Source of the DNA: JBAYJM01 sp041665065
GTDB lineage: Bacteria; Patescibacteriota; Patescibacteriia; 2-01-FULL-39-33
NCBI GenBank assembly: GCA_041665065.1
Contig: JBAYJM010000010.1
Coordinates: 1 to 39,553, forward strand
DNA: 39,553 nt
Reading direction: 5' to 3'
This document shows positions 7,911-15,424 of the stretch, in pieces. A model generated the notes under the pieces. It did not search any database, was not told the DNA's origin, and saw only the letters and a list, made by a program, of their open reading frames with translations. The position numbers were made by a program, and so were the translations under genes. Position 1 is the first letter of the stretch, and each line of letters starts with the position of its first letter.

Positions 7911-8147
7911 TTGGAAGAGTTTCATAAAATAAAGGGTGATAAGTTTGAAAACTCAAAATTACAAGAAATTCATGATGTTGTTTGGGATTTTTGGTGCAAT
8001 AAATTTGCTAACAAGGTTTTCGTTTATTCTTATAGAAAAGATGAGGAGGTCGATTATAGTAAATATTTTAAAATTGTTGAAACATTTGAAGCGGGTGATC
8101 ATGATTATTCAAAAATAACGCCCATGTATTTTTTAAAAATAAAATAA
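7911..8147 (+). CDS. Small hypothetical protein, start uncertain
   Basis: I do not recognise this protein. From the only usual start codon (TTG 7911) it has 78 residues and is soluble and rich in charged and aromatic residues (HDVVWDFW, KVFVYSYRK, GDHDYSK). Sensible coding sequence continues upstream of the TTG to about 7845 (LKKYEKDDHLG and onward), but no ATG, GTG or TTG occurs there. An ATA at 7845 overlaps the Nudix stop codon. So it may use a rare start, may have lost its start, or may be the remnant of a longer gene. It ends six bases before the glycerophosphodiesterase ATG, consistent with membership in the same run. Confidence 0.5.
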   Translation: MEEFHKIKGDKFENSKLQEIHDVVWDFWCNKFANKVFVYSYRKDEEVDYSKYFKIVETFEAGDHDYSKITPMYFLKIK

Positions 8148-8153
8148 AATATT

Positions 8154-8828
8154 ATGTTAAAAATTGGACACAGGGGAGCATTAGGTTATGCTCCTGAAAA
8201 CACGCTATTATCTTTTCAAAAAGCTATTGATTTGGGAGTGGATATGGTGGAGCTTGATGTTTATGTTTGTAAAACAGGAGAATTAGTTGTTATCCATGAT
8301 GACCGTTTGGAAAGAACAACAAATGGAGAAGGATATATTTGGGAAAAAACTCTAAGTGAGTTAAAAGAATTAGATGCGGGTGAAGGCCAAAAAATTCCAA
8401 CTCTTGTTGAGGTATTTGATTTAGTTAATAAAAAAGTAAAAATAAATATCGAACTAAAAGGTGAAGGTACAGCTCAACCAGTAGCTAAAATGATAAGGGA
8501 ATATATAGAGCTGGGTTGGGACGAGGATATGTTTTTTGTTTCTTCTTTTAACCATCATGAACTGAAAAAATTCAAAGAATTAATGCCAAACGTAAAAATT
8601 GGAGCTTTAATTGTTGCTAACCCTTTAGATTATGCAAAATTTGGAAGTGATTTAAATGCATGGTCAATTAATCTATGTATTGAGTTTATTAACCAGGCTA
8701 TCGTTGACGACGCTCATGGTCGTGGTCTAAAAGTTCTTGTTTGGACGGTTAATAATCCTGAAGATATTGAAAGAATGAAAAAATTAAATGTTGATGGTAT
8801 TTTTTCAAATTTTCCAGATAGGATTTAA
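8154..8828 (+). CDS. Glycerophosphodiester phosphodiesterase
   Basis: This GDPD-family enzyme cleaves glycerophosphodiesters, which come from phospholipid breakdown, to glycerol 3-phosphate and an alcohol. The catalytic layout is clear: HRG at 6-8, PENT at 14-17, ELD at 33-35 (metal ligands), HD at 48-49 (catalytic base), then IELKG near residue 107 and the late motif VWTVNNPEDIERM. There is no signal peptide, so it should act in the cytoplasm on imported or internal substrate. The length of 224 residues is normal for UgpQ-like forms. For an organism expected to scavenge lipids from others, this would supply glycerol 3-phosphate (inference). Confidence 0.95.
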   Translation: MLKIGHRGALGYAPENTLLSFQKAIDLGVDMVELDVYVCKTGELVVIHDDRLERTTNGEGYIWEKTLSELKELDAGEGQKIPTLVEVFDLVNKKVKINIELKGEGTAQPVAKMIREYIELGWDEDMFFVSSFNHHELKKFKELMPNVKIGALIVANPLDYAKFGSDLNAWSINLCIEFINQAIVDDAHGRGLKVLVWTVNNPEDIERMKKLNVDGIFSNFPDRI

Positions 8829-8852
8829 TTTAAATTCTCTTAATTTTTAATT

Positions 8853-9374
8853 ATGATTATAAGATCTGTTACACAAGTAGGTAATCCGGTCATTAGAAAA
8901 AAGTCACAAAAAGTTGATTCAGTTAAGTCGCCGGAGGTTAAAAAAATTATTAAAGACTTAGTCGATACGATGCGCTCTGCAAATTTAGTCGGCATGGCAG
9001 CTCCGCAAATCGGCGTTAATCTTAGGATATTTGTTACTGGAATAAGAGAAACGGTCTATCGAAAAACAGATAATACAGAAAGTGTGCGAGTTTTTATAAA
9101 TCCTAAGATTATTAGTAAATCAAAAAAACAAGTTTTGGGATTTGAAGGTTGTGGAAGTGTGGCTTCAGCGGGAATCTTTAGTAAGGTGTCAAGATCGTCT
9201 CAAATAACAGTAGAGGCTTTTAGTGAAAAGAATGAAAAATTTGTTGTTAAAGCTAAGGGGTTGTTGGCGCGCGTTATTCAGCATGAATATGACCATTTGG
9301 AGGGAGTTGTTTTTTTAGATAAAGCTGATAAAAAAAGTTTAATGAGCAGGGAAGAATATCTTAAAAGAAAATAA
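8853..9374 (+). CDS. def: Peptide deformylase
   Basis: The enzyme removes the formyl group from the N-terminal methionine of new proteins, using a metal held by one Cys and two His. All three motifs are present: GMAAPQIG (47-54), EGCGSV (98-103, with Cys100), and HEYDH (144-148). The middle motif is usually EGCLS, so Leu is replaced by Gly here. The 173-residue length is normal, and the protein continues well past HEYDH. It lies in the accessory run rather than next to fmt, and is followed after eight bases by a peptidase gene. Confidence 0.93.
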   Translation: MIIRSVTQVGNPVIRKKSQKVDSVKSPEVKKIIKDLVDTMRSANLVGMAAPQIGVNLRIFVTGIRETVYRKTDNTESVRVFINPKIISKSKKQVLGFEGCGSVASAGIFSKVSRSSQITVEAFSEKNEKFVVKAKGLLARVIQHEYDHLEGVVFLDKADKKSLMSREEYLKRK

Positions 9375-9382
9375 ATTTTATC

Positions 9383-11212
9383 ATGAATAAAAACTCACTG
9401 AATAAAAATCAAGAAGCGTTAAAACTTCTCGATCAATTGAATAAAAAATATTTTAAGCTCCATAAGCAGTATGAGGATTTGTTTTGGCTTTCATATATGG
9501 GTGACCATTCTATTGACGATTTGAAAAATAAAGCCTTGGCTGATCGCGATGTATTCAGGTCTGATTCTAAAAATATATCAAAGATTAATGAGTTAATTAA
9601 AAAAGTTGATTTAAAAACAAAAAAGCGTTTGGATGCTTGGTTGAAATTTTTTAACAGGTATCAAATGCCGGCTGAAGCGATGGAAGTAAAAGAGAAAATT
9701 GATCTATTGGAATCAGAAATTAATAAAAAAAGAGCTAGCAGAAAAGAAGGTTATATTGATCCATACACTAAAAAATTTGTCGTCGCTTCAGAATTAAAGA
9801 TGTCGACAATGGTTGCCACTAACAGTGATGAAAAAATTAGAAAAGCTTGTTTTGAGGCAGGTGAGAAATTGGCTGTTGAATTTATTAATGATTATGTTGA
9901 GCTGATAAAATTACGAAATGAATTTGCTGTAGTTTTAAAGTATAAAGATTTTTATGATTATAAGGTCAGGCTGGAAGATGGGATGACTAAGGAAGAATTA
10001 TTTTCAATCTTTGACAAAATTTATCAAAAAACAAAGTATGCCCTCGGCGATATTATAAAATTGGAAAAATCAATGCCGGGACTTAGGAAGCCATGGAATT
10101 TTGGCTATATGATGGCCGGCGATTTTACAAAAGAAGAAGACCAGTATTTCCAATTTGATGAAGCTCTGATGAGATGGGGAAAATCATTTGCAGCAATGGG
10201 AGTAGAGTTTCGCCAAGGCAAATTGCAACTTGATTTATTGGACAGGAAGGGGAAGTGGAATAACGGATTTTGCCACTGGCCGGATTTAGTCAGATTTGAA
10301 AATGGCAAAAGATATCCGGGAAGTTCAAATTTTACTTGTAATGTTGTATTTGGACAGGTTGGCTCCGGACACAGGGGCTACGAAACTCTTTTTCATGAAG
10401 GTGGACACGCCGCTCATTTTCTTAATGTTGATCAAATGGATGTCTGTTCAAATAACGAATATTCGCCGATGTCTGCCTCGCAAGCGGAAACTCACAGCAT
10501 GTTTTTTGATACTTTGTTTGATGATATGGCTTGGAGAGTGAGATATGCGGTAAATAAAAAAGGGGAGCCGTACCCATTTGAATTATTTGAGAGAAAGACA
10601 AAAAAGTTGCATATTTTAAATCCTTTATTTTTAAATGGAATAATTTTCGTTTCCAATTTTGAAAAAGAAATTTATGAAGAAAAAAATTTAAATAAAGAAA
10701 AAGCCATTGCTATTGCTAAGAAAAATTATTTAAAATATTTCAGTCGGTCACAGGATTCTCTTAGAGCTTTGAATGTCCCACATATTTATGGTTGGGAAAG
10801 TTCTGCCTCTTACCATGGTTATGGGCTGGCGACTTTGGCTTTGTATCAGTGGCGGGAATATTTTTTAAAAAAATACGGCTATATTATTGACAATCCAAAA
10901 ATTGGAAAGGATATGGCAAAAATGTGGAAGCTTGGCTCGACAAAAACTTTCAAGGAATTTGTGATTTCTGCTACCGGCAAAAAATTATCAGCAGATGCAT
11001 TTTTAAAAGATGCCACAATGACAGTTTCACAAATTTTAACAAAAGCAAAAAAAGACATTGATAGAGTCCAGAAAATTAAACCACATAATAAACCGGTTAA
11101 ACTAAATGCTAAAATAAGCATGGTCCATGGCAAAAAAGAAATTGCTAATAATAAAAAGAGTTTTGAAGATATGGCGGAGAATTATAAAAAATGGTTGAGA
11201 AAAAATAAATAA
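9383..11212 (+). CDS. M3-like zinc metallopeptidase
   Basis: The 609-residue soluble protein carries the gluzincin zinc motif HEGGH (H338, E339, H342). A likely third ligand is Glu369, 27 residues later, in the helix SASQAETHS. Downstream, YHGYGLATLALYQW matches the substrate-binding Tyr/His helix of M3 oligopeptidases (the region is also similar to M2). The long helical N-terminal half forms the lid over a deep channel, so such enzymes cut short peptides in the cytoplasm. No signal peptide is present. A basic tail (residues 560-609) extends past the usual end. It probably degrades imported or recycled peptides (inference). The next gene starts six bases later. Confidence 0.87.
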   Translation: MNKNSLNKNQEALKLLDQLNKKYFKLHKQYEDLFWLSYMGDHSIDDLKNKALADRDVFRSDSKNISKINELIKKVDLKTKKRLDAWLKFFNRYQMPAEAMEVKEKIDLLESEINKKRASRKEGYIDPYTKKFVVASELKMSTMVATNSDEKIRKACFEAGEKLAVEFINDYVELIKLRNEFAVVLKYKDFYDYKVRLEDGMTKEELFSIFDKIYQKTKYALGDIIKLEKSMPGLRKPWNFGYMMAGDFTKEEDQYFQFDEALMRWGKSFAAMGVEFRQGKLQLDLLDRKGKWNNGFCHWPDLVRFENGKRYPGSSNFTCNVVFGQVGSGHRGYETLFHEGGHAAHFLNVDQMDVCSNNEYSPMSASQAETHSMFFDTLFDDMAWRVRYAVNKKGEPYPFELFERKTKKLHILNPLFLNGIIFVSNFEKEIYEEKNLNKEKAIAIAKKNYLKYFSRSQDSLRALNVPHIYGWESSASYHGYGLATLALYQWREYFLKKYGYIIDNPKIGKDMAKMWKLGSTKTFKEFVISATGKKLSADAFLKDATMTVSQILTKAKKDIDRVQKIKPHNKPVKLNAKISMVHGKKEIANNKKSFEDMAENYKKWLRKNK

Positions 11213-11217
11213 TTTAT

Positions 11218-11631
11218 ATGAGACAAACAGCGAGAATGGTAGTTATTGAAGATGGAAAAGTATTGTTAATCCATAGAATCAAAAATACTGAGTATTGGGT
11301 ATTTCCAGGCGGGGGAATTGAAGAAGGTGAAGATCATCAAGCAGCTTTGGGGCGCGAAGCTCAGGAAGAGTTGGGAGTAGAAATTGAAATTGGTGAGAAA
11401 TTATGTGAAGAGAAGTGGCAGATTTCGGAAACAGAAGAAGCTTTGAATCATTTTTATGTTTGCAAAATTTCGGGCGGTAAGTTGGGAACAGGCAATGGCC
11501 CCGAATGGCAAGAAAATAGCGGCTATGTTGGCAGTTATGGAATTGAATGGCGTAGTATTGATGAAATATCAAATTTGGATTTAAAGCCTAACTCTGTTAG
11601 AGATTTGGTGGTAGAGAAGTTAAAAAAGTAA
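11218..11631 (+). CDS. Nudix hydrolase
   Basis: A 137-residue single-domain protein. The Nudix box covers G32 to V54 with E38, R46, E47, E50, E51 and G53 in place. An aromatic WVFPGG precedes it, as in MutT-like nucleotide pyrophosphatases. The last part contains W-rich segments (PEWQENSGY and GIEWRS), like the MutT-type proteins that read R-S-hydrophobic-E-L-x-x-L near the end. The substrate is unknown. It is the final gene of the packed run that started at 3965 and is followed by a strong hairpin. Confidence 0.9.
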   Translation: MRQTARMVVIEDGKVLLIHRIKNTEYWVFPGGGIEEGEDHQAALGREAQEELGVEIEIGEKLCEEKWQISETEEALNHFYVCKISGGKLGTGNGPEWQENSGYVGSYGIEWRSIDEISNLDLKPNSVRDLVVEKLKK

Positions 11632-11637
11632 TTTTTT

Positions 11638-11673
11638 TTGAACACTTCACACACGTGTGAAGTATTCAATTTT
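11638..11673 (+). terminator. Hairpin ending the accessory gene run
   Basis: Two 15-base arms (11638-11652 and 11655-11669) pair with one mismatch around only two central bases, then four T. The stem is strong but the T run is short. I take it as a terminator, with an operator palindrome as the alternative. Confidence 0.6.
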
Positions 11674-11720
11674 GTATAAATTTAGATAATATTAAAAATT
11701 ATAAAAATTTTAGTAAAAGC

Positions 11721-11749
11721 TAGACAAAACATCGTTTTTATGCTATTTT
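11721..11749 (+). promoter_or_regulatory. Promoter of the ABC-F gene
   Basis: TAGACA (11721-11726), 17-base spacer, TATTTT (11744-11749). The predicted start near 11756 is about 50 bases before the ATG. Confidence 0.5.
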
Positions 11750-11760
11750 AAATAGTAATT

Positions 11761-11784
11761 AAACCCTAATGTTGCGGGTTTTTT
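11761..11784 (+). terminator. Promoter-proximal terminator-like hairpin before the ABC-F gene
   Basis: AAACCC (11761-11766) pairs with GGGTTT (11776-11781) and is followed by T to 11784. It sits 22 bases upstream of the ABC-F start and just downstream of the likely promoter, so it could act as an attenuator. It could also simply stop transcripts arriving from upstream. Confidence 0.5.
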
Positions 11785-11805
11785 AAATTATAAAAGATAA
11801 TTTGT

Positions 11806-13260
11806 ATGGCAGAAGAAGTAATTTTACGATTCGATGAAGTATATTTTGAATATGCTTACAAAAAACCCCTATTAGACGAGGTTAGTTTTAGTGTGCGCAA
11901 AGGCTCAAAAATAACTTTAATGGGTCAAAACGGCTCAGGAAAAACCACTCTTTTTAATTTGATCCAAGGAATAGAAAAACCGCAAAAAGGAAAAATCTCA
12001 GTTACAAATGATGCAAGTATTGGAATCGCCAGACAGGTGATGGACCAAGAAAATTTAGATTTGACGATTGAAGATTATTTTTCAAAAGCCTTTGCTCAAG
12101 TTCCTGGAAATATCAAAAGCAGAATTAGCAAAGTTTTGGAGGCTGTTAATTTAGTAATTCCAATAGAGCGAAAAGTCCGTGAAATGTCGGGTGGACAACA
12201 GGCCAGATTGCTTTTGGCTTATGCATTGATTCAGGATCCTGATATTTTGCTTCTTGATGAGCCGACAAATAATTTGGATCAGGACGGCATCGACCACTTG
12301 ATTACTTTTTTGGTGATGTATGAAAAAACTGTAATTGTAATTTCCCATGATGCTGATTTTTTGAATTGTTTTACTGACGGCGTTGTTTATCTTGATGTTT
12401 TCACCCATAAAATTGAAACCTATGTCGGTGATTATTATTCTGTGGTCGAGGAAATTTCCAAAAGAATTGAGCGCGAACAAATGGAAAATGCCCGGGCACA
12501 GAAATTAATTCAAGATAGAAAAGAAAAAGTCAATTTCTTCTCACATAAAGGGGGAAAGATGAGAAAACTTGCCAAAAAATTAAAAGAAGAAACTGAAGAA
12601 CTTGAAGATAATATGGTTGATGTCAGAAGGGAAGACAGGACAATTCGCAGTTTTGAAATTCCAGCACAAGACATTAAGACAGAAGCGGTGACCATTACTT
12701 CAGTTTTATCTTTTTATAATCATCTGCCTTTGCTTAAAGAAGCTGATGTTGTAGTGAGAAAGAGGACGCATCTTTTAGTTACTGGACCGAACGGAATTGG
12801 CAAGAGCACATTTTTGAAATCAATAGTTGGCGGAACGGCAGATGGTGCAAAAATAGTCCACGGCGTAAGGGTCGGATATTACAGTCAGGATTTTTCACAA
12901 TTAGACTACAATGATACGGTTTTTAATTCTTTAAAAAGCGCAATTCTTGATGATGATATAAGTGAGCAGGAAATGAGATCTACTGCAGCGGGATTTTTGA
13001 TAACGGGCAATTTGATGGAAAATAAAGTTGGCACGCTTTCTGAAGGACAAAAAGGATTGCTTTCATTTGCGCGTTTAGTTTTGATGCGACCGGGACTTTT
13101 GATTCTTGATGAGCCGACTAACCATATAAATTTTAGACATATTCCTATAATTGCCGAAGCCATAAATGAATTTGAAGGCGCAATAATTCTTGTAAGCCAC
13201 ATGCCTGATTTCGTCAAACAAATTAAATTTGACGAAACTTTAGATTTGGGAAAAGTTTAA
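11806..13260 (+). CDS. ABC-F family ATPase
   Basis: There are two ABC domains and no membrane segment. Domain 1 has Walker A GQNGSGKTT (40-48), signature MSGGQ (127-131) and DEPTNNLD (151-158). Domain 2 has GPNGIGKST (327-335), signature LSEGQ (411-415) and DEPTNHIN (435-442), where the usual Leu-Asp of the D-loop is Ile-Asn. A charged linker (about 210-290) joins them, as in ABC-F proteins that enter the ribosomal E site to act on stalled or drug-bound ribosomes. At 484 residues it is shorter than EttA or Uup. Whether it gives antibiotic resistance or general translation control is not evident. The leader contains a terminator-like hairpin. Confidence 0.92.
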   Translation: MAEEVILRFDEVYFEYAYKKPLLDEVSFSVRKGSKITLMGQNGSGKTTLFNLIQGIEKPQKGKISVTNDASIGIARQVMDQENLDLTIEDYFSKAFAQVPGNIKSRISKVLEAVNLVIPIERKVREMSGGQQARLLLAYALIQDPDILLLDEPTNNLDQDGIDHLITFLVMYEKTVIVISHDADFLNCFTDGVVYLDVFTHKIETYVGDYYSVVEEISKRIEREQMENARAQKLIQDRKEKVNFFSHKGGKMRKLAKKLKEETEELEDNMVDVRREDRTIRSFEIPAQDIKTEAVTITSVLSFYNHLPLLKEADVVVRKRTHLLVTGPNGIGKSTFLKSIVGGTADGAKIVHGVRVGYYSQDFSQLDYNDTVFNSLKSAILDDDISEQEMRSTAAGFLITGNLMENKVGTLSEGQKGLLSFARLVLMRPGLLILDEPTNHINFRHIPIIAEAINEFEGAIILVSHMPDFVKQIKFDETLDLGKV

Positions 13261-13289
13261 ATTCTCTTGAGCTAATTCAGCTTAATTTT

Positions 13290-14531
13290 ATGAATAAATT
13301 CGACGTAGTGGTAATCGGTGGCGGTCCGGCTGGGATGATGGCGGCGGGTACAGCTGGTGAAGCCGGTGCTAGAGTTTTGTTATTGGAAAAAAATCCAAAG
13401 CTTGGCATTAAATTAATGATGACAGGAAATGGGCGCTGTAACATTACAAATAACATTGAAGATATAAAACAACTGGCGGGATTTTATGGTGTTGGCGGTA
13501 AATTTTTATACTCAGCTTTTCATCAATTTGGACCAAAGGAGGCCAGAGAATTTTTTGCAGAGTTGGGAGTAAAAACCAAGGTTGAAGAAAATAATAGAGT
13601 TTTGCCCGTTTCAAATAATGGCCAAGATGTAAATTCTGCTTTGGAAAATTATTTGAAAAAAAATAAAGTGGAAATTATGACTGGTGCAAAAGTCTGTAAT
13701 ATTATTAAAAAAGAAAATAGAATTGAAAAAGTTATTTTAGATGATGGGCAAGAAATTATTGGAGATAATTATATTATTGCAACCGGTGGAAAGTCATATC
13801 CGACAAGCGGTTCAAGCGGAGAAGGGTATAAGTGGCTTAAAAATTTGGATCATGAAATAATCCCAACTGTTCCGGCCTTAGCACCGATTATTTTAAAAGA
13901 AAATTTTGTCAAAGATCTTGAGGGTGTGAGTTTAAAAAATATCAAACTGAGTATAATTGAAGAGGATAAATCAAAAACATTATTTTCTCAAACAGGTGAT
14001 ATAATTTTTACAGCCAATGGTATTAGTGGACCAGCTGGATTAAACTTAAGCAGTTACATCAGTAAATCAGAAAATTTAAAATTCAAATTACAAATAGATT
14101 TATTGCCACAAGAAACACCTGAACAATTAGATGAAAAATTCAAGAATCTATTTCAAAATGAAGGCAATAAAAAATTAAAAAAAATATTGGAAAATATTTT
14201 ACCGTCAAAAATTGTTTTAGTAATTAGCAAACAAACAGAAATTGACATTGATCAATTTGCAAATGCCGTAACAAGAGAAGATCGGAAAAAAATAATAACT
14301 GCCATCAAAACTTTTACTTTTTCAGTTTTTGGAATTGGCGGTTTTGATCGAGCAATGGTAACGGCCGGAGGAGTAAAATTAAGCGAGGTAACTCCGCAAA
14401 CTATGAAATCAAAATTAATTGATAATTTATATTTAGCAGGGGAGATTTTGGATCTGGATGGACCAACTGGCGGATTCAATTTGCAAATGTGTTGGAGTAC
14501 CGGATATTTGGCAGGAAAAAGCGCAGCTTAG
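13290..14531 (+). CDS. FAD-dependent oxidoreductase, HI0933/YhiN family
   Basis: The 413-residue flavoprotein begins with the dinucleotide-binding GGGPAG (10-15) followed by an acidic strand end (LLLEKNPKLG). It then shows the family hallmark MTGNGRCNITNN (44-55). The C-terminal FAD motif includes LAGEILDLDGPTGGFNLQ with the terminal helix. Members are known as HI0933-like, YhiN or BaiN proteins; some act as oxidoreductases on small molecules, but for most the substrate is unknown. It starts 29 bases after the ABC-F gene. Confidence 0.92.
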   Translation: MNKFDVVVIGGGPAGMMAAGTAGEAGARVLLLEKNPKLGIKLMMTGNGRCNITNNIEDIKQLAGFYGVGGKFLYSAFHQFGPKEAREFFAELGVKTKVEENNRVLPVSNNGQDVNSALENYLKKNKVEIMTGAKVCNIIKKENRIEKVILDDGQEIIGDNYIIATGGKSYPTSGSSGEGYKWLKNLDHEIIPTVPALAPIILKENFVKDLEGVSLKNIKLSIIEEDKSKTLFSQTGDIIFTANGISGPAGLNLSSYISKSENLKFKLQIDLLPQETPEQLDEKFKNLFQNEGNKKLKKILENILPSKIVLVISKQTEIDIDQFANAVTREDRKKIITAIKTFTFSVFGIGGFDRAMVTAGGVKLSEVTPQTMKSKLIDNLYLAGEILDLDGPTGGFNLQMCWSTGYLAGKSAA

Positions 14532-14584
14532 CTTTTTAATTAATAATTTATTATAATAGACTTAAATACTAGAGATACAATTTT

Positions 14585-15301
14585 ATGGTTTATTTAATTA
14601 TTTTGGCTACGGTTGTCTTTACATTTTTGGGCGGATTATTTGCCCTTAAATTCAAAGACAAATTACATTTAGTTTTAGGATTTTCTGCCGGCGCGCTTTT
14701 GGGTGTGGCTTTCTTTGATTTATTGCCGGAGGCGATAGAGTTGGCTAGTGGAAAGTTTGATGTGCCTGTTATAACTGCGATAATCGCTTTGGGTTTTGTA
14801 ATCTATTTATTTTTAGATAGGTTAATAAACATCCACTGCCATGATGGTAATTGCGCGAATTCTAAGCATCGTGGCAGGTTTGGCGCTGCCAGCTTGTCGG
14901 TGCATAGCTTTTTGGATGGCATGGCAATTGGCTTAGCATTCCAGGTTTCTGCTTCAATCGGCTTGATAGTAGCCGTGGCGGTTCTGGCGCATGATTTTTC
15001 TGATGGAATCAATACTGTGGGTTTGATATTGAAAAATAATGGAAAAAGCAAAAGTGCAATTTTCTGGCTAATTATTGATGCCATTGCTCCAGCTTTAGGA
15101 ATTATTGCAACTATGTTTTTCACACTGCCAGCCGAAATGCTAGGCGTTTTCTTGGCAGTTTTTTGCGGATTTTTCCTTTATATCGGGGCCAGCGACTTAT
15201 TGCCGGAAAGCCATCATAGTCATCCGACGTTCTGGACTACTTTTTGTACCATAATCGGCATGGCAGTATTATATGGTGTGGTAAGGCTGGCTGGAATCTA
15301 A
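14585..15301 (+). CDS. ZIP-family divalent metal transporter
   Basis: The product is a membrane protein of 238 residues with about eight hydrophobic segments. The metal path motifs are visible: HSFLDGMAIG (107-116) in transmembrane helix 4 and HDFSDG (136-141) in helix 5. A His/Cys cluster (HCHDGNC, 84-90) lies in the loop before helix 4. ZIP proteins bring Zn2+ or related ions into the cytoplasm. The late segment SDLLPESHHSHP adds further histidines. With the Nramp-like gene at 19926-21218 it gives this region two metal carriers. Confidence 0.93.
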   Translation: MVYLIILATVVFTFLGGLFALKFKDKLHLVLGFSAGALLGVAFFDLLPEAIELASGKFDVPVITAIIALGFVIYLFLDRLINIHCHDGNCANSKHRGRFGAASLSVHSFLDGMAIGLAFQVSASIGLIVAVAVLAHDFSDGINTVGLILKNNGKSKSAIFWLIIDAIAPALGIIATMFFTLPAEMLGVFLAVFCGFFLYIGASDLLPESHHSHPTFWTTFCTIIGMAVLYGVVRLAGI

Positions 15302-15424
15302 AAAATTTTTGCTAATTTATTAAATTTAACTAAATATAATTTTATAATAATAAAAAATAAAATTCACCCAATCGTTATTGTTATAATTCTGGCAATCTTT
15401 ATCTTTAATCCTGCCTTAGCTAAA

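Noticed and set aside
7864..7932. Alternative short peptide from ATG 7864
   Set aside because: It is in another frame, only 22 codons, with no ribosome site, and the overlapping frame has better coding character.
11638..11673. Operator palindrome for a regulator
   Set aside because: The long stem with only two central bases could bind a dimer, but its place after a gene end and the trailing T favour a terminator; no regulator gene is near.
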